Of a stretch of 64,000 nucleotides of DNA, positions 50,261 through 62,200 are shown in pieces. The DNA comes from an uncultured Duncaniella sp. (GTDB lineage Bacteria > Bacteroidota > Bacteroidia > Bacteroidales > Muribaculaceae), in NCBI GenBank assembly GCA_958352885.1, contig CATWQI010000001.1:62001-126000 (forward strand). The letters run 5' to 3'. Within the stretch, counting starts at the first letter, position 1. Every line of letters starts with the position of its first letter. Below the pieces are notes generated by a model. That model was not told the origin of the DNA, made no database searches, and was given only the letters and a program-made list of their open reading frames with translations. Position numbers and translations under genes: made by a program.

Positions 50261-53233
50261 ATGAAGAAATCTCTACTCTTTTCCGGCCTGTGTGGTTTGT
50301 CAGCCCTGTTTTTACTCGCTCGGTCACCCGGCGGTGTCGAGGGAGTGGACGCATGGTTCAAGACCGTTCCGGTCGGAAGTAATCTGCAAGGGACGTACCA
50401 ATGGCTCGATGTAGCGGGCGACTCGACGGTACAGTACGCGCAAAACCGGGCTGTGGGAACCTATGTGTTCACGCAAAGCCGGAATCTGCTCAAATCCCTA
50501 AATTTCAATCCCGCGATTGACTTTTCAAAGGGAGACTCCCCGAAATGGAGCGACCTGCGCCGCTCACCGCTGACGCAGGGAACCATCATCGGAGTCTTCG
50601 CTCCTTATTCCTTCACCGGTGAGTCTGTCATCTACGGTGTTGCCAGCGGTGACGGCGGAGGAAGTCTTGTCACCAACGACCAGATCGTGCGACCCGGCTC
50701 CATAGAGCCGCTTGACTACGGCGACACTTCCGGCGAGGATCTCCGCCACACAGGACAAGACTCCATCCCTCTTGACATCTTCAAGGAACATGCCACGAAG
50801 GTGCTGACATATTACCGCGCTGCCAACCCGAACACCTCGGTATGGGGCGGACCGGGCGGCACCATAACCATCGGCGGAACTTACAACACATCAAACGAAC
50901 ATTTCAACGGGCCTTTCGACGTTTCCAATTTTGGCAACAACGCTTTCGAGGGATATTCACCTGAACTGCTTGTCTATAACCGCATTCTGACACCGGGAGA
51001 AAGAAGAAAGGCCGAGAGTTATCTCGCCATGAAATACGGTGTCACTCTCAACGATTCTTATCTTGACGGAGACGGGAATCTTGTATGGGACCGTGATGAA
51101 GCCGGTGTATATCACAACCGTGTGACTGCCGTGTCACGGAACAATGCCGGAGACTTCAACCAGCCCGTTTCGGCCACATCATACGAGGAGGCTCCGCTGT
51201 ACACGTCGCTTCCTGAGAATGACAGCTTCCATAAGTCTAATTCCTATGGGCTTCCTTCGGAGGCACACCTGCTTGTAATGGGACGCGAGTATGGCAATCC
51301 ACTTCCCGACAAGCTATCTCTATTCTGGGGTGACGACGGCGGTTCACTTGAAACATATACGTCACCAAATGATACTCTCTGGCACATAATGAACCGCACA
51401 TGGCTGGTCAGGACAAACCTCCCCACCGCGGCAGACACCACCGCAACACGCTGGACCGGCTCCGGCATGACGGTAACGCCTGACGGTTTTCTGGATGTCA
51501 TCAGTCAATCGGAAAATACACCTGCCTACGTTATTACTCCTGACCTTATTGCCGGCATGGGACTTATCGAGTTCTCTTGCCCTTCATCCCATCCAACATT
51601 TGATGTCGGTTTTGCCAAGACTGGTGAAAACGGATGTTCTTATGGCTTCCGTATAGGAACAGATGGCAGCATAAAAGCTATAAAAGGAGGCGAGGTGGGG
51701 ACAACGAACCTTATCATAGATGCCAGCGGCAGTGATGTCTCAGTTCTATTATCCGATGGTGTCGTTTATCTTCGTATTGATGGCGAAGGAAGCGAGTCTT
51801 ATACTATCAATCTGCCAGAGGAACTTAAATCATCCGTATTCCGTGGTATAATCAGTTCCGAGGCTTCCTCCACTCCATTATTGTTAACTGGTGTGCGTTC
51901 CAATGGAGCGACCGAGACCGGATATTTTGCCGAACTCGCACATAATCTAACGCCGGAGAAGGAATTCTATCATTACAGCCGCAACCGTACCGTGATGCTA
52001 ATAGACCCAACCGGAGAGGGAACTTTCGACAGCGACAACACCGTTATGGTGAGATGCACTCCGCCAGATGTATCAAGAGGCAAAACTATGTTCCATAATA
52101 TATTATGGGATGCAGACGGTTCTGGCTCAGATGTGTTCACATTCGCATATTTCGACGGCATATCCGCCGATGTTGATGTTACACCCACTACCTGCCTCGA
52201 CGGAGTGCCTCAGAAAGACGGCTATGTCGATATTGGCATAAATATAGGAACGCCTATATATAAATATGCTCTGACCGTTGACAGTGTCGCAGGCATGAAT
52301 AAGGATGATGTTGTCGCCTCCGGCTCTTTCATGGGAGCTACGCATAGGATTGACAACCTTGCTACCGGGAAATATACGCTTACAGTGACACAGGGCGGAG
52401 GCAATGACATCCACGGCAAAGGGAACCTTCTATATACTACCTATTCACATACTGACCGTAGGTTTACAGGCGGCGATGTAGAGTGGACTGTCACAGAAAC
52501 AGGATCGTGGTATAGAATTGGCGCAGAGCCATCAGTGGCTGAGGATATTACCCAATGGGGATATGATGTGCGTAACGACAAGGCTTATTTCATCATAGAC
52601 GGTTACACAAGTCTGACACAGGGCGTAAGCATCAAGCCCGGCGATACTCTCGGAATGAAAATCAGCGGCATATATGTACGTTGGTATCACAATGGAGAGG
52701 AAGTACTGAAAAAGAGCGCATGGACATTGCGTCTGTGGCGTATGTGCATCAAGTACGGTCGTGGAGATACTCATATCACAGGTCTTACCATCAACGGTGT
52801 TCCGGTGGAGGACTTCGAGACAAACGGCAATGTGCAGATTGAAACGCCCAAGACCAGCACCGTCACCTATACGGTATATGTCGGCAATGGTTGCGACCCG
52901 ACTCTTCCCAATGGCATAGAACCGAAATCCCCCTATGTCATAGGTGAGATTGAACATGACAATCATGACAACGGACTTGATGAGCTTAACGAACAGCTGA
53001 CAGTCCGTTCGCAGGATGGCATGGCCAATATCTTCGATGCAGTTCTTGACCGAGGCAAATCAGGCCCCGCTACCCTCATGGTCTTCGACACATCCGGAAA
53101 ACTTGTTTACCAAGGCGAGATGGAAGGCGAGATGGTCAAGACCAAACATTTCTCCGTGCCGATGCAGGGTGTCTATATCGTAAAGGCGATAACTGCTGAC
53201 GGAGAACACACAAAAAAGATTATTGCACAGTAA
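50261..53233 (+). CDS. Large secreted protein with type IX-like sorting tail
   Basis: The ATG at 50261 gives a signal peptide (MKKSLLFSGLCGLSALFLLA). The 990-aa protein starts GGVEGVDAWFKTVP and has PELLVYNRILTPGERRKAESYLAMKYGVTL, a lectin/LamG-like segment found in large Bacteroidetes surface proteins that precede RHS genes. The last ~80 residues (ATLMVFDTSGKLVYQGEMEG ... VPMQGVYIVKAIT.DGEHTKKI) match the beta-sandwich sorting tail used for type IX secretion. It lies 45 bp before the RHS gene and is probably its surface partner. Confidence 0.75.
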   Translation: MKKSLLFSGLCGLSALFLLARSPGGVEGVDAWFKTVPVGSNLQGTYQWLDVAGDSTVQYAQNRAVGTYVFTQSRNLLKSLNFNPAIDFSKGDSPKWSDLRRSPLTQGTIIGVFAPYSFTGESVIYGVASGDGGGSLVTNDQIVRPGSIEPLDYGDTSGEDLRHTGQDSIPLDIFKEHATKVLTYYRAANPNTSVWGGPGGTITIGGTYNTSNEHFNGPFDVSNFGNNAFEGYSPELLVYNRILTPGERRKAESYLAMKYGVTLNDSYLDGDGNLVWDRDEAGVYHNRVTAVSRNNAGDFNQPVSATSYEEAPLYTSLPENDSFHKSNSYGLPSEAHLLVMGREYGNPLPDKLSLFWGDDGGSLETYTSPNDTLWHIMNRTWLVRTNLPTAADTTATRWTGSGMTVTPDGFLDVISQSENTPAYVITPDLIAGMGLIEFSCPSSHPTFDVGFAKTGENGCSYGFRIGTDGSIKAIKGGEVGTTNLIIDASGSDVSVLLSDGVVYLRIDGEGSESYTINLPEELKSSVFRGIISSEASSTPLLLTGVRSNGATETGYFAELAHNLTPEKEFYHYSRNRTVMLIDPTGEGTFDSDNTVMVRCTPPDVSRGKTMFHNILWDADGSGSDVFTFAYFDGISADVDVTPTTCLDGVPQKDGYVDIGINIGTPIYKYALTVDSVAGMNKDDVVASGSFMGATHRIDNLATGKYTLTVTQGGGNDIHGKGNLLYTTYSHTDRRFTGGDVEWTVTETGSWYRIGAEPSVAEDITQWGYDVRNDKAYFIIDGYTSLTQGVSIKPGDTLGMKISGIYVRWYHNGEEVLKKSAWTLRLWRMCIKYGRGDTHITGLTINGVPVEDFETNGNVQIETPKTSTVTYTVYVGNGCDPTLPNGIEPKSPYVIGEIEHDNHDNGLDELNEQLTVRSQDGMANIFDAVLDRGKSGPATLMVFDTSGKLVYQGEMEGEMVKTKHFSVPMQGVYIVKAITADGEHTKKIIAQ

Positions 53234-53278
53234 TACAATAGTAGCAAACATCACATTTCCAACATAATAACCATCATT

Positions 53279-56200
53279 ATGAAACGGATATACAACATAG
53301 CCGTTGCCACCGTCATACTCTCAGCGGTAGGTTTGTCGGGTGCATGGTTCCTCTCGGGTAGCTCCGCAGAGGCCGGAAATTCACCCGGAAACGACGGCAT
53401 AAGCATATCTTCCGAATCCACGGGTATATCGCCCGGTAAGACGGAAGTCATGGAGAGCGATTCTTCTCCGCAACAGCAGGAAGAAGTAGTATCTTGCAAT
53501 ACAAAGACAGGAGCATCTGTCATTGAAACCGATCCCGACAATAAATCGGAAAAGGTCAAGGTCAAGGTTAAGGCCGACAAGGACCCTGCCGACGGATCAG
53601 TAAGCAAATATTTCACAGCACAGAAGTCGGACAGCATTTCCGTTGCCGGCGGCTCGCTTGCTGTGGCTGAGGGACGTATGTTGCGTCCGGTGAGCCTTTC
53701 AATCTGTGCGGTGGATAGCATCGACTTACCCGAACTGGACTTTGCCATGTGCAACGTTACGGGTGAGAGCGATGGTTACCGCTTCCTCCCTCATGGCACA
53801 CACTTCACTGAAGAAGGTGCGACCATCCGGCTGAAGTATGACCGCACGAGGATTCCGAGCGGTTATACGGAAGACGATATACGCACGTTCTACTACGATA
53901 CCGAAAAGGGCCATTGGGTTGCCCTTGACCGTGTGAAGGTTGACAAGGAACTTGCGTGTGTCGTGTCGAAGACCACCCACTTTACCGATATGATCAACGG
54001 TGTCATTCAAGCACCAGAATCACCGGAAACAGAAGGCTTCGCACCGACCATGATGAACGACATCAAGGCCGCAGACCCGACTGCCAAACTCAACATCATC
54101 GCACCTCCGAGTGCAAATAACCGTGGCTCCGCCAATCTCCAGTATGCTTTCGAGATGCCTCCTGCCCGTAACGGCATGGCTCCCTCTCTTGGCATAAGCT
54201 ATAACAGTGATGGAGGAAACGGCTGGCTCGGTCATGGATGGGATCTTTCTGTTCCGTCAATATCGCTTGACACCCGCTGGGGTGTTCCCCGTTACAACTT
54301 GGAGGAGGAGACCGAGACATATTCGCTCTCCGGCTCGATGCTCTCCACTATGGATGACAACGGCGCGATGAGCGTCGCCCATCGTGGTGACAGAATCGCC
54401 CGTAAGGCTGACCGTCAGTTCTATACCCGTCAGGGTGGAGACTTCTCTCGCATAATCCGCAAAGGCGACAGCCCTGCCAATTATTATTGGGAAGTCACCG
54501 ACAAACAGGGCGTGGTGTACACCTATGGCGGTGATGGTGCTGTTCTCAAAGGCACGATAACCGACATCAACGGCAACACACGCGAGGTAATTTCCGAGTG
54601 GAAACTGCGCCGTGTGGAGGAAACCCACGGAGACTGGATTGAATACGAATATGCCACAGCCGACGAAGCGGTTCGTGGTGGACTGAACGCAAAGGCCATC
54701 TATCTTGCAAAAGTATCCGCAGGCAACGCCGGTGAGGAGGCTCACACCGTTGTCACGTTCACATCCGGCAAGGAAAAACGCCAGAAGACCAACAATGCCC
54801 GATACGGTTACCTCACATCATCCAACCGTCTGCTTGAGAAAGTCAGCATAGACTTCATGGGCGAGGGGCTGCGCAGCTATGCCTTCTCGTATGTTGACGG
54901 TGCTTTCCACAAGGATATGCTTGAAAGTGTCCGTCAGTATGATGACAGCGGCAATGAGTTTGCTTTCCAGACTTTCGACTACTACGATGATGTTCAGTCA
55001 GGCTACGGTTATGTGCCGTTCAAGTCCGAATCTGAAACATGGAACACTCACAATGACGGCCTCGATGCCGGCTTCATCAATCCGTTGCAGGTAGCCGGTG
55101 GTCGATTCAGCGACAAACCTACGGCTCTCGGTGGTACGACCAGCACGTCTATAAGCGGTTCGTTCTATGCCGGTGGAGGTCCTTTTGATGGCAGCCCTTC
55201 CAAAAGTTTAACAGGAGGCGGAGCCTTCGGATATTCCAATGATACTTCATCAGGACTTTCAACATTCATTGATATTAATGGCGACGGTCTGCCTGACAAG
55301 GTCTATAAGGACGGCGGTACTATCTATTATCGTCCACAATTAAAGGGAGAATCTGGCGAAGACGTCAAGTTCGGTGCTCCAATCCGAATCCGTGGAATTT
55401 CCAATTTTTCAAAAGCGAGCAGTTCCACAATCACTGGAGGAGCCAAGTTTAATGCGGGCGTCCAATTTGCCACTGTAACAGTAGGAACGGACATCGTCAA
55501 GACAAACACATCTGTTTCAGAATACTTTTCTGATATTAATGGGGACGGTCTTGTTGACCTTGTATCAAACGGCAAAGTATATTTCAATCATATTGAATAT
55601 GATAATGACGGGAATGCAGTCCCGACATTTACTTTGAGCAGTGCCGATACTCCAAGTCCGATTATTTACGGGGGTAAGATAGATTCCTCGGTCATAACCT
55701 TTGATCCGCAAGAACAAGAAGATTTGGTTTCATCTTCTCCAATGCAGGATATTGTTCGAGTTTGGAGAGCACCGAAGGATGGCAACATATCCATTTCAGG
55801 AAATGTAAGCCTTATAATTCCTTCGGGCAATTATGACAACAATGAGTACGCCCATGCAGACGGCGTGCGTGTGGCTATCCAGAAAGGGAACACAGAACTG
55901 TGGAGCAAGTCCATTCAGAAAGGTGACTCAAGCCCGTATAATGCTACCATACAATCATTACAGGTAAACAAGGGAGACCAACTATATTTCCGTGTCCAAT
56001 CAGGTAATGAGGAACTGAGTAACGGAGCATTTGACAAAGTGAACTGGGCTCCTGTCATAACTTATACAGGAATAGAAGAAAGATTGCCGAATGGTCTTTC
56101 ATCAACAGTCTATACGCCGGCTGATGGTGCCATATATGACGTGAATACCGTGGTGAATGTAGATAAAGGAAATAATTTCTCAATTTCCGGACACTTCTTC

Positions 56201-59200
56201 AAACCGGTAACCACAGATGATGTTGTTCTGAGGATTATTGCTTCAAATGAATTGATGGATGAAAATGGCAATAATAATCCCACATACACGGAGAAAGAGG
56301 TTTATCGTGCAGTGTATGGATGGCAGGATACTGTTGATGCAGAACTGACAGCAGACATTGTAAACAATAACCGTCTTCCAAATATAAGTTTTATAATCTC
56401 ATCCACCTCCAATGTTGACTGGGCTTCAATAAAGTGGGCACCGGAGGTTGTATATAATGATTCGACTGGTAAAGAACAGCGTGTTCAAATCGGGCCTCAT
56501 TATCTGACATACGCAAAGATGGATATTGAAGGGAAACCAAAAACGTTCCTTTCAACGGATACTCTTTTAACCATCAAGCCTGAAATTCTATTCGGTGATA
56601 ACTCCGTTTCCGGTAAATTCACATTGACGGCAAAGACTGCGGATAGGCTTCTTGCAAAGAAGGACTTTGCTGTCCAGAATGGCATAGTTGTGTCTGATTC
56701 TTTGGAAATAAATAATATAGGCACTGATAAGATTTGGTTCGAGTGCTCGTATCCGGATTATTTATCAGCATCTGTCATTTCTTCTAAGGTATCTGTGCGG
56801 AAAGGCATATCTATTTTGCCGGAAACAGTTGATGCCGGATTCTATTCTTTCGGACAGGAAGAAGGCTTTGGTATGCTATATCGTGGCTGGGGCGGTTTCG
56901 TATATAATGCGGCTGATGGAAGATACGGCAGACCGATTGACGAATCTCTCCTTAAATTACCGGAGGACGAGAATTCAAATGTTGATCCCCTCACGATGCC
57001 ATTTACGCCTATCGGGACTGACCAGACAACATACACAAGTTGGATTGGACAACGACAGGATATATATTTAACTGCCACAGAAGCAGGTACGGCACGTCTT
57101 ACCACACAAAATGTGGTATGGACCAATCCTTTGGAGAATGACGTTGAAATATCTGGACCCGAAGGCGAATTTCTTAAAGGTACAGGAGCAAGAGCAGTTT
57201 CTCTACGCACTACCAATAAGAGCACTGTGCTTCAAAGTGGAGCATTGGGCATAACATTCAATGATGCATCCGGTTCTGCAAAAGGTGAAATCTCCATGCT
57301 TGACATGAATGGAGACGGCTATCCAGACATTATTGCTGGCGGCACAATCCAGTACACCAATTCATTGGGTGGTATCAGTGGTGAGCAGTTCCACGGAATT
57401 GGCAACAATACGTCGGAAAACAGTTCCAAGACTTGGGCATTGGGAGGAAATCCTGTTGCATCCGTATCCAATATTTCAAATCTTTTGGGTGGTATTATTG
57501 CCCAAAATAGCAACAAAGGAAAATCTGATGGAAAAACGGGTAATAATGACGGTGGTAAGAACACAGAAAAACCACATCTTAATGCACTTCAGAAATTAGG
57601 AAATGCCTTAGCGACTAACAAGATTGCCAAGGAACTGGCGAAGGTGTCTATCTCTGGTAGTATCCCTGTGAACATTGATGAAGCTGTGGAGGCTTTCATT
57701 GATGTAAATGGCGACGGACTGCCCGACAAGGTCCTTTCCAACAAGACTGTCAGATTAAACCTCGGTTATTCCTTCTCGGAGCCTGTGGCATGGGATATCA
57801 ACAGGATTCAAGGAGGCGAAAGCAAATCCTATAGTGGTGGAGGCGGCTACAGTTTTGACAAGGGTTCTTCAAGTTTTAGTGGAGGATTCGGAATTGTCAC
57901 TTCTGAAGCAAAGGAAGACTTCAACTTTGTGGATATTAACAGTGACGGACTTCCTGATAAGGTATGGAAATCGGATAATGGAGTGATGGTTGCACTGAAT
58001 ACTGGAAATGGTTTTGACATTCCGATGCTGTGGAATGGAGTCTCGGATCTCAATGAGTCTCGTTCAACATCAGAATCAGTCAACGCTGCTTATACATTTA
58101 ATATTGTTATCACGCCAATTACTCCAGTCGCAAAGATCTCTATCAATCCCGGTTTCTCTACCGGACACAGTATCAACAGAACAACATTCTCATTGCAGGA
58201 TGTTGACGGTGACGGCTATCTTGACATCGTTGAATCTGACAAGGAAAGCGAGCTGAAAGTCACCCGGTCGGCTATCGGTCGTACCAATATGCTCAAATCA
58301 GTCACCAACTCTATCGGTGGACGCTTTGAACTTGACTATGCACACTCTACTCCGACCTACGGACTCCCCGGTGGCAAGTGGGTTATGTCGGCACTGACTG
58401 TTGACGACGGCATCCACGATGACGGCCCGTTGATGAAAACCGCATTTGAATATGCCGACGGCAACCGAGACCGCCATGAGCGCGACTTCCTCGGTTTTGG
58501 TAAGGTCATTACAAAGAGCCTTGATACTGAAAACGGCGGTGATGTTTACCGTCAGGCCGTTCAGGAATTTGCAGTAGATAACTACTACGCATCCGGCAAC
58601 CTTGTGGCCTCTTACGTCACTGACGCTTCGGGCAACAAGTTCACCGAGACCGTCAACGAGTATGACGCATACAGCGTGACTGCAAATGCAGATAATTATT
58701 CTTTCGTGCAGAAGGATGTGATTTACAGCGACCGCGCTTCGGCATTTGTTCCCTTACGTTACACTGCAAACAAGCAGTATGAGGGGGCATCTTCCGGTGT
58801 GACCATTTCCGAGGCATGGAACGAGTATTATCTCAACGGCTATCACGGTGAACTGAAATCCTACCGTTACAGCGACAAGGGTACACTCGGCAGCAACGGC
58901 TCCGGCGCATACGACTATGCAACGAACATCCAGTACACCTCCAACAGCGGGAAACACATATTCGGACTTCCGACGAATGTGACCGTGACTGGTGGCGACG
59001 GCACCATGTATCACAATGTGTCGGCGACTTACGATACAAAATATCCCAACCATCTCACTCAGGTTTCACAGCAGCTCGGCAACGGTACGGCAGTCACCGA
59101 CTACAAGTATGACCGTTACGGCAACATCACGCAGAAGACCCTTCCGGCAAATGCCACAGGACAGCGTATGTGGTACAAGTACCGCTACGAGCCGGAGATG

Positions 59201-62200
59201 AATATGTATGTCGAGCGTATCGACGATGCTTGGGGTTATCGCAGCGAGGCCGGCAATTTCGATTACCGCTATGGCATCGCACTTGAACGCCGAGACCTTA
59301 ACAATTTCTATTACGAGACAGAGATTGACAACATGGGTCGCGTGACAAAGGTACGTGGACCAAATGAGCTTGCGACGGGAGTTCCATACATCATCGCATT
59401 TGAGTATAAGCCGAAGGCTGAGTTCGGCGAGTCGGGCATATCCGCCCCGGCATACGCTGTGACGAAGCATTACGACATCCAGCATCCGGGCGACGACCTT
59501 GAGACTGTCACTTTTGTTGACGGCTTCGGTAGGCCCGTGCAGGTTAAGAAGGACGGTGTTGTTACGACAGCATCCAAGGGTTCGGGAGCATCCGACCAGA
59601 CAGTGATGATTGTCAGCGGACGCAATGTCTATGACGCATTCGGACGTGTCGCCAAGGCTTACTATCCTGTAACCGAAGGGACAGGTTCAAAGACATCGTT
59701 CAACACCTCTTTTGATTCTGAGAGACCGACAATCACGGCATATGACGTGCTTGACCGTGCATTGAGTGTGAAACTCCCCGATGATTCGGAGACAACCACT
59801 GAATACTCAGTTGACGGTGGCAGCAATGCCCTTGTAACTATGGTTACCGATGCTCTCGGCAACAAGCAGTCAACCTACACCAACGGTAGCGGTAAGACAG
59901 TCAAGTCGGTTCAGCACAGCGGTCCTGACGGTGAAATCACGACTACCTTTGAATATGACGGAATCCAGCGAATTGTAAAAGTAACCGATACCGAGGGCAA
60001 CCAGACCCTTTCCACCTACGACATGGGCGACCGCCGCACGGAGGTTAACCATCCGGCAAGCGGAATCACCTCGTTCACTTACGATGCACTCGGCAACGTG
60101 CTCACCAAGCAGACCGCGAACATGGCTGAGGAAGGAAAGATGATAACCTATACCTACGACTATCATCGTCTGACAGGCATCAACTATCCAGACCATCCTG
60201 AAAACAATGTCAAGTACTACTATGGTGGCCGCAACGCATCGCACAACCGCATCGGTCGTCTGATGCTCCGCGAGGACGGAACGGGCGCGATAGAATACTT
60301 CTACGGCAAGATGGGTGAGGTGACAAAGACACGTCGCACCCTCATCGTTCCGAATCAGGCTATTGCAACCTACGTCACCCAGTGGACGTATGACAGCCAC
60401 AACCGCCTTGTCGAGATGATCTATCCCGATGAGGAGAAGGTTACATACTCCTACAATCTCGGAGGTCTCCTTGAAAAAGTTCGTGGCGAGAAGTCATACG
60501 GCTACGACTATATCACCAAGTTAGGCTATGACAAGTTTGAGCAGCGTAGCTATCTGAAATACTGCAATGGAGCGGAGACATTCTACACTTACGACAACCG
60601 TCGCCGTCTCAGCAATCTCGCGGTCAACAGTGGTGGCACATCTATCATGGACAACGCCTACACATTTGACGCAGTGAGCAATGTTCTTTCGGTGGCAAAC
60701 AACGCTTCGCTTCCACAGAGTGGATATGCCGGAGGACAGATGTCACATAGCTACACATACGATGGGCTGTATCGCCTTGCGTCCGCAACCGGTACATACA
60801 CCGGAGCTGACAGCAAATCGGCATCCTATACCCTCAATATGGGATATGATAATATGCACCGCATCACCTCCAAGCGTCAACATCTGACGCAGGACAACGT
60901 GCAGTTCAACGGCACTCTCAATGTCGGCTACGACCTTTCCTATTCATATAGTTCGGAAGAAGGCAAGAAATTCCAGCTTGAAAGTGTAAAGGATGTTAAT
61001 TACCGCACTGAGGAGACTCCGGAAGGGAACAATGTCGAAAATGGACACGTTTATACATACGACAAGAATGGAAACCTTGTATATGTAAACACGAGCCGTA
61101 TGATGACCGACGGACATAGGGACAACAGTGTCGGTGAGCGCAAGCTTATCTGGGACGAGGAGAACCGTCTGCTTTCAGTGGATGACAACGGCTTCGTGTC
61201 CAATTATTGGTATGATGCTGACGGTGAGCGAACGGTTAAGACTTCCGGCGAAAGCGATCAGGTATATGTCAACGGGGTATTCTCCGGCGGCTCGACCAAC
61301 ACAGCCAAGTTCTCGCTATACGTTAGTCCTTACCTTGTTGCAAATCAAGGTGGCCGCTACACCAAGCATATCTACGCAGGTTCACAACGAATCGTATCGA
61401 AGGTCGGCGATTTCGCCTCCTATGGTTCAGACCCGCGCCGCATAGAGTATGCCGGAAGCGAGACCGACGGACTCTCGGTTGACTACAAATCCAAGTACAC
61501 TGCACAGCAACAGGTTATCAAAGACCATTACACATTCTTTGATGTTCCTTACAACGGCACGGACAACAACAACTATGCCGACGGCGAGGGATTCTGCTGC
61601 AACGACGGCTCGTTGGAGGCAGCACAAGCCAAAGCGATGAGGAAGACTCAGAGCCGCGCGGTTGCCAAGTCTTTCAAAGACCCAGACAACTACGAGAATC
61701 TCCAGTTCTTCTATCATCCCGACCATCTTGGCAGTTCCAGCTTCATCACCAATCTTGACGGTGAAGTTGTTCAGCACATCGAGTACGTCCCATTCGGCGA
61801 GGTCTTCATAGAGGAGCGCAACAGTGTATGGAATACGCCTTATCTCTTCAACGCAAAAGAGTTTGACGAGGAGACAGGCTTGTACTACTACGGAGCGCGA
61901 TATTATGATTCGAAACTATCATTGTGGATATCATCTGATCCAATAAGTGAAAAGTATCCTAATATTTCATCATACTGTTATGTCGCCAACAACCCCGTCA
62001 ACGCTTATGACCCAGACGGCAAACTCGTCATCTTCATAAATGGATTTTATGTTACACCTACTGAGGGGGGAGACAAATCGTACTGGCGTTCATATAAAAA
62101 TTGGCATTTTAGCTTTAGTGCATATCCAGTTCGTTATAGAAGAGAAAAAATATACGAATTTGATATAGATGTCATGAGGCATCTAAATGATACCAAAGCC

